Assembly: GCA_035222895.1 (NCBI GenBank)
Contig: JAVYIG010001838.1
Span: forward strand, 124,001 to 188,000
Reading direction: 5' to 3'
Origin: Strongylocentrotus droebachiensis
Taxonomy: Eukaryota > Echinodermata > Echinoidea > Camarodonta > Strongylocentrotidae
DNA length: 64,000 nucleotides
A program made the translations under genes and the position numbers. The first letter of the stretch is position 1, and every line of letters starts with the position of its first letter. Under the pieces are notes generated by a model. That model made no database searches and was not told the origin of the DNA. It saw only the letters and a list, made by a program, of their open reading frames with translations. Of this stretch, positions 61,545-64,000 are shown in pieces.

Positions 61545-61765
61545 ATAAGTACTGTATGCAGTGATAGAGTGGTAGCCGTAATGCAACTCTGCGCTACCAG
61601 TAATTTGGTTACTGCCGTGCCCCATTCTCTTTCAGCTGCGCCTATAGAGTCCAGCATTGGTGGTATACACCTCCGTTAATAACCCAGGCTATTGGATTAG
61701 AGAGGGTATTAAATCCTCTTTGTGAGACGGGTGCAGACCTGCCGTAAGGGATGCAGGAACGCATC
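61545..61765. other. GC-richer segment, unassigned
   Basis: Contains GAGTGGTAGCCGTAATGC and CTCTGCGCTACCAG, which could form a small stem, and GGGATGCAGGAACGCATC, another small hairpin. It does not match a tRNA or an snRNA that I recognise and has no good open frame. It may be a repeat or an RNA gene. Confidence 0.25.
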
Positions 61766-62199
61766 ATCCTTGGCAATCTTGGGAGAGAAGGTTGTATCTT
61801 AGCAACCTTGATTGCATTGAGCGTGTTTGCAGCTTTTTATTATATTATTCAAAATGCATCGGGCCCATGTTTGTTGTTAGGTATTGGTGTCATGATTTCT
61901 CTGCAGTTGCCAATTTGAATTTTAAAAGCATGCTTTTAGTTCATAGGGATGATTGTTGGAGAGCGTTGGAGCTTGATGTGCGTGTGGCGCTACTGGAACA
62001 TGTAGATTATGAAGTTGCAAAATATTGGCTGAAGATGTTTGCTTGTACATTATGAAAAGAAATGCAAACATTGAATGACTGAATGAAGTGACTGACAGTG
62101 GAAGCAAGACAATATCACTACTGTCTTCATCCCTGGTAATCGACATCATAAATACCATAAGAATATTATCGATATTGTCATCATTGATTATTGACCATG

Positions 62200-62890
62200 A
62201 TCTTCATCATTAAATTATCATTTTCATCATCATCACCAAAACTGGCACTGTCATCATCACGACCATCACCACTGCCATCTTATCATCACCACCATCATCA
62301 TCATCATCATCACCACCATCATCATCATCGTCACCATTACCACCAGTTTCATCATCACCAGTATCATCATTGTTACCATCATCATCAATCACCATCATTG
62401 TCATCAAAATCATTATCATCACTGTCAACATCATTATCATTATCTTCATCATCAATCACCATCACCGCCATCAATCACCATTATCATCATCATCACCATC
62501 ATTATCAATCACCATAATTATTAAAATCATCTTCACCATCAATCTCCATCATTACCAGTATCATCAACAGTATCATTATCAACATCACCCTCACCATCAT
62601 TTTCATCAACATCAAGAACCATTATCATTACCATCACTATTATCATCATCAACATCATCATCATAATCATCATCATCATCACCATCAGCATCATCATCAC
62701 CATCATCATCATCATCTTCATCATCTTCATCATCTTCATCATCTTCATCATCACCATCATCATCGCCATCCTCATCATCATCCTCACCACCTCTACCACT
62801 AACATCACCATACAATAATAATCGCTACTTGCATCACTAACACCATCACCACCACAACCCCAACCACATCCACCACCATCACCATCTTTC
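62200..62890 (+). repeat. (ATC/CAC)n trinucleotide tract, about 690 bp
   Basis: Imperfect CAT, ATC and ACC units throughout. All open frames here are His/Ser/Ile or Asp/Met/Val low complexity and are not genes. Confidence 0.95.
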
Positions 62891-64000
62891 AAGCGCTTAA
62901 ATCTGCCAGTGTGAACCTTCTTCATATTCCTTGAGCGATTGGAGGCATGGCTGTGAACAGCAAATGTTCCCCAGGCCCCGAAGCTTTGATGGACTCACAA
63001 TGGCTGCGTCTGCCTTCAAAGAAAAGCCTTTTCACTATTGTGTTCTCAGCTTTCGGGGGCAGGTAAATTAAGGAAGATGGCGATTGGCCTCCATGTATAT
63101 GTGAGATGCAGCTTTTAATCACACAAGCTAGCATATACATGTAAGTGGCCATGGACGTGATGATCAGACTTTGTGGTGGTTCCTGATCAATGTAGATGGC
63201 ACCTTGAAGAGCTAACAATTGCAAGTTAAAGGAAAAATGCAGTTTTGGGAAGTTAATCAAACAAAATAACAATTCCTTTAAATATGGAACATTATGGTTG
63301 CTCAGCCAGCAGCCTTAGTAATGAATCAAATCAGTTTGGTGTTGATCTATCTGATATTGTTTGACGGGAATGAATTAAAAAAAAATGAAGAAAAAGATAT
63401 ATACAGTACATGTATTTACACAGTTACATAGGCCATTTTCATAATGTATTCAAATGTTACTACATTTAATAGTCACCTCTTTGGTACACATTGCATTTTT
63501 ATAGTCAGAATTCAAATTGCATATACATCAACGTTTTTCCTGGATCAAACAATTACATGTACGATGTAGATGCCTATGGCAATGAAAAATAAGCCCCTTA
63601 AAAGAGATGTTTTTTAGCAATCAAATAAATCAACACATGCTTCCCTCAGCTCAGATCTATATATTCTCCCATTTAACATAATTTATCTCACTTTGTATGA
63701 GATATTCCATTATTAACCAAGGTATCCATGTATATTTATAGGTATTTGGCTGCTATAAATTGTCAAATGTAAGCATCTTTAGAGGAACATTTAGATCTAA
63801 TAACACGACAGTAGTAGATCTAGCAGATGTTTTCTCAGATGTATCCTTTTCGGGTACCCAAATTAAAAAGATACCTGAAAATCCCAGCCCTACTCCTTGT
63901 AGAGAGTGAGAGAAGAAAGTTCATTCCTGCTACTCACTTTTTTGCCAAGACTAACCCAATAAGATGCTCTAATTTGGGCGTAAATATTCCAAATTGAATG

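Larger units (their letters stand above)
58453..64000 (+). other. Peroxiredoxin intron 2 (runs off right edge)
   Basis: No further exon was found. It contains (GA)n and a G run (59190-59284), a foldback transposon (59589-60058), a degenerate tandem repeat (60838-61330), an unassigned segment (61545-61765) and the (ATC)n tract (62200-62890). Confidence 0.6.

Noticed and set aside
62191-62925. His-rich and Asp/Met-rich open frames on both strands
   Set aside because: All are products of the (ATC)n tract.
58454-64000. The peroxiredoxin exon with the active-site Cys
   Set aside because: I looked on the plus strand for a TFVCPTE-coding segment behind an AG acceptor and found none, so I do not place it in this window.

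Overview
This is eukaryotic, intron-rich, AT-rich DNA from a marine invertebrate deuterostome, most likely an echinoderm (an echinoid is the best guess). The reasons are intron-split animal genes, a DIRS-type retroelement, many short palindromic elements with 'kept TA' ends, frequent ACATGTA and ACCGGT words, and repeated poly-G/poly-C runs. The species call is inference and was not tested by any search.

Three protein-coding genes can be rebuilt exon by exon. (1) DPH5, diphthine methyl ester synthase, plus strand, 6 coding exons from 3838 to 9461, complete at 285 codons. (2) SLC30A7/ZnT7, an early-secretory-pathway zinc transporter, minus strand, 11 coding exons from 43564 down to 17333, complete at 376 codons. 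(3) The first two coding exons (56021-56123 and 58416-58452) of a typical 2-Cys peroxiredoxin on the plus strand; the rest lies beyond the window. DPH5 and SLC30A7 converge tail to tail, the same arrangement that is known for these neighbours in human 1p21. The three genes have no shared pathway: translation-factor modification, Golgi zinc loading and peroxide removal.

Layout: 1-3161 is a decayed DIRS-like retrotransposon on the minus strand that runs off the left edge. 3838-9461 is DPH5, with a small transposon carrying telomere-like repeats in intron 1 and a tRNA-derived SINE in intron 4. 9462-17332 is the convergent intergenic/UTR space with MITEs. 17333-43564 is SLC30A7. Its introns hold a 2.3-kb element with eight copies of a 15-bp motif (26884-29165). 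Its first intron holds a 9.3-kb nested structure: inverted minisatellite arrays at 33869-34621 and 41996-43132, sharing outer ends and a possible 8-bp target duplication, around an inner 4.9-kb terminal-inverted-repeat transposon (36859-41750). The inner transposon is flanked by TAA and carries exons of a Cys/His-rich protein. 43565-50000 is intergenic with a LINE fragment and low-complexity repeats. 50000-64000 holds the peroxiredoxin 5' region and several foldback transposons. One of these, at 51993-53664, has an exact 8-bp target duplication and a perfect 54-bp central hairpin. A 700-bp (ATC)n tract lies near the right end.

The most unusual content is mobile DNA, not host genes: the nested minisatellite-ended structure, the foldback element, the telomere-repeat MITE and the 15-bp-motif element. 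No bacterial-type operon, CRISPR, rRNA or genuine tRNA gene is present.
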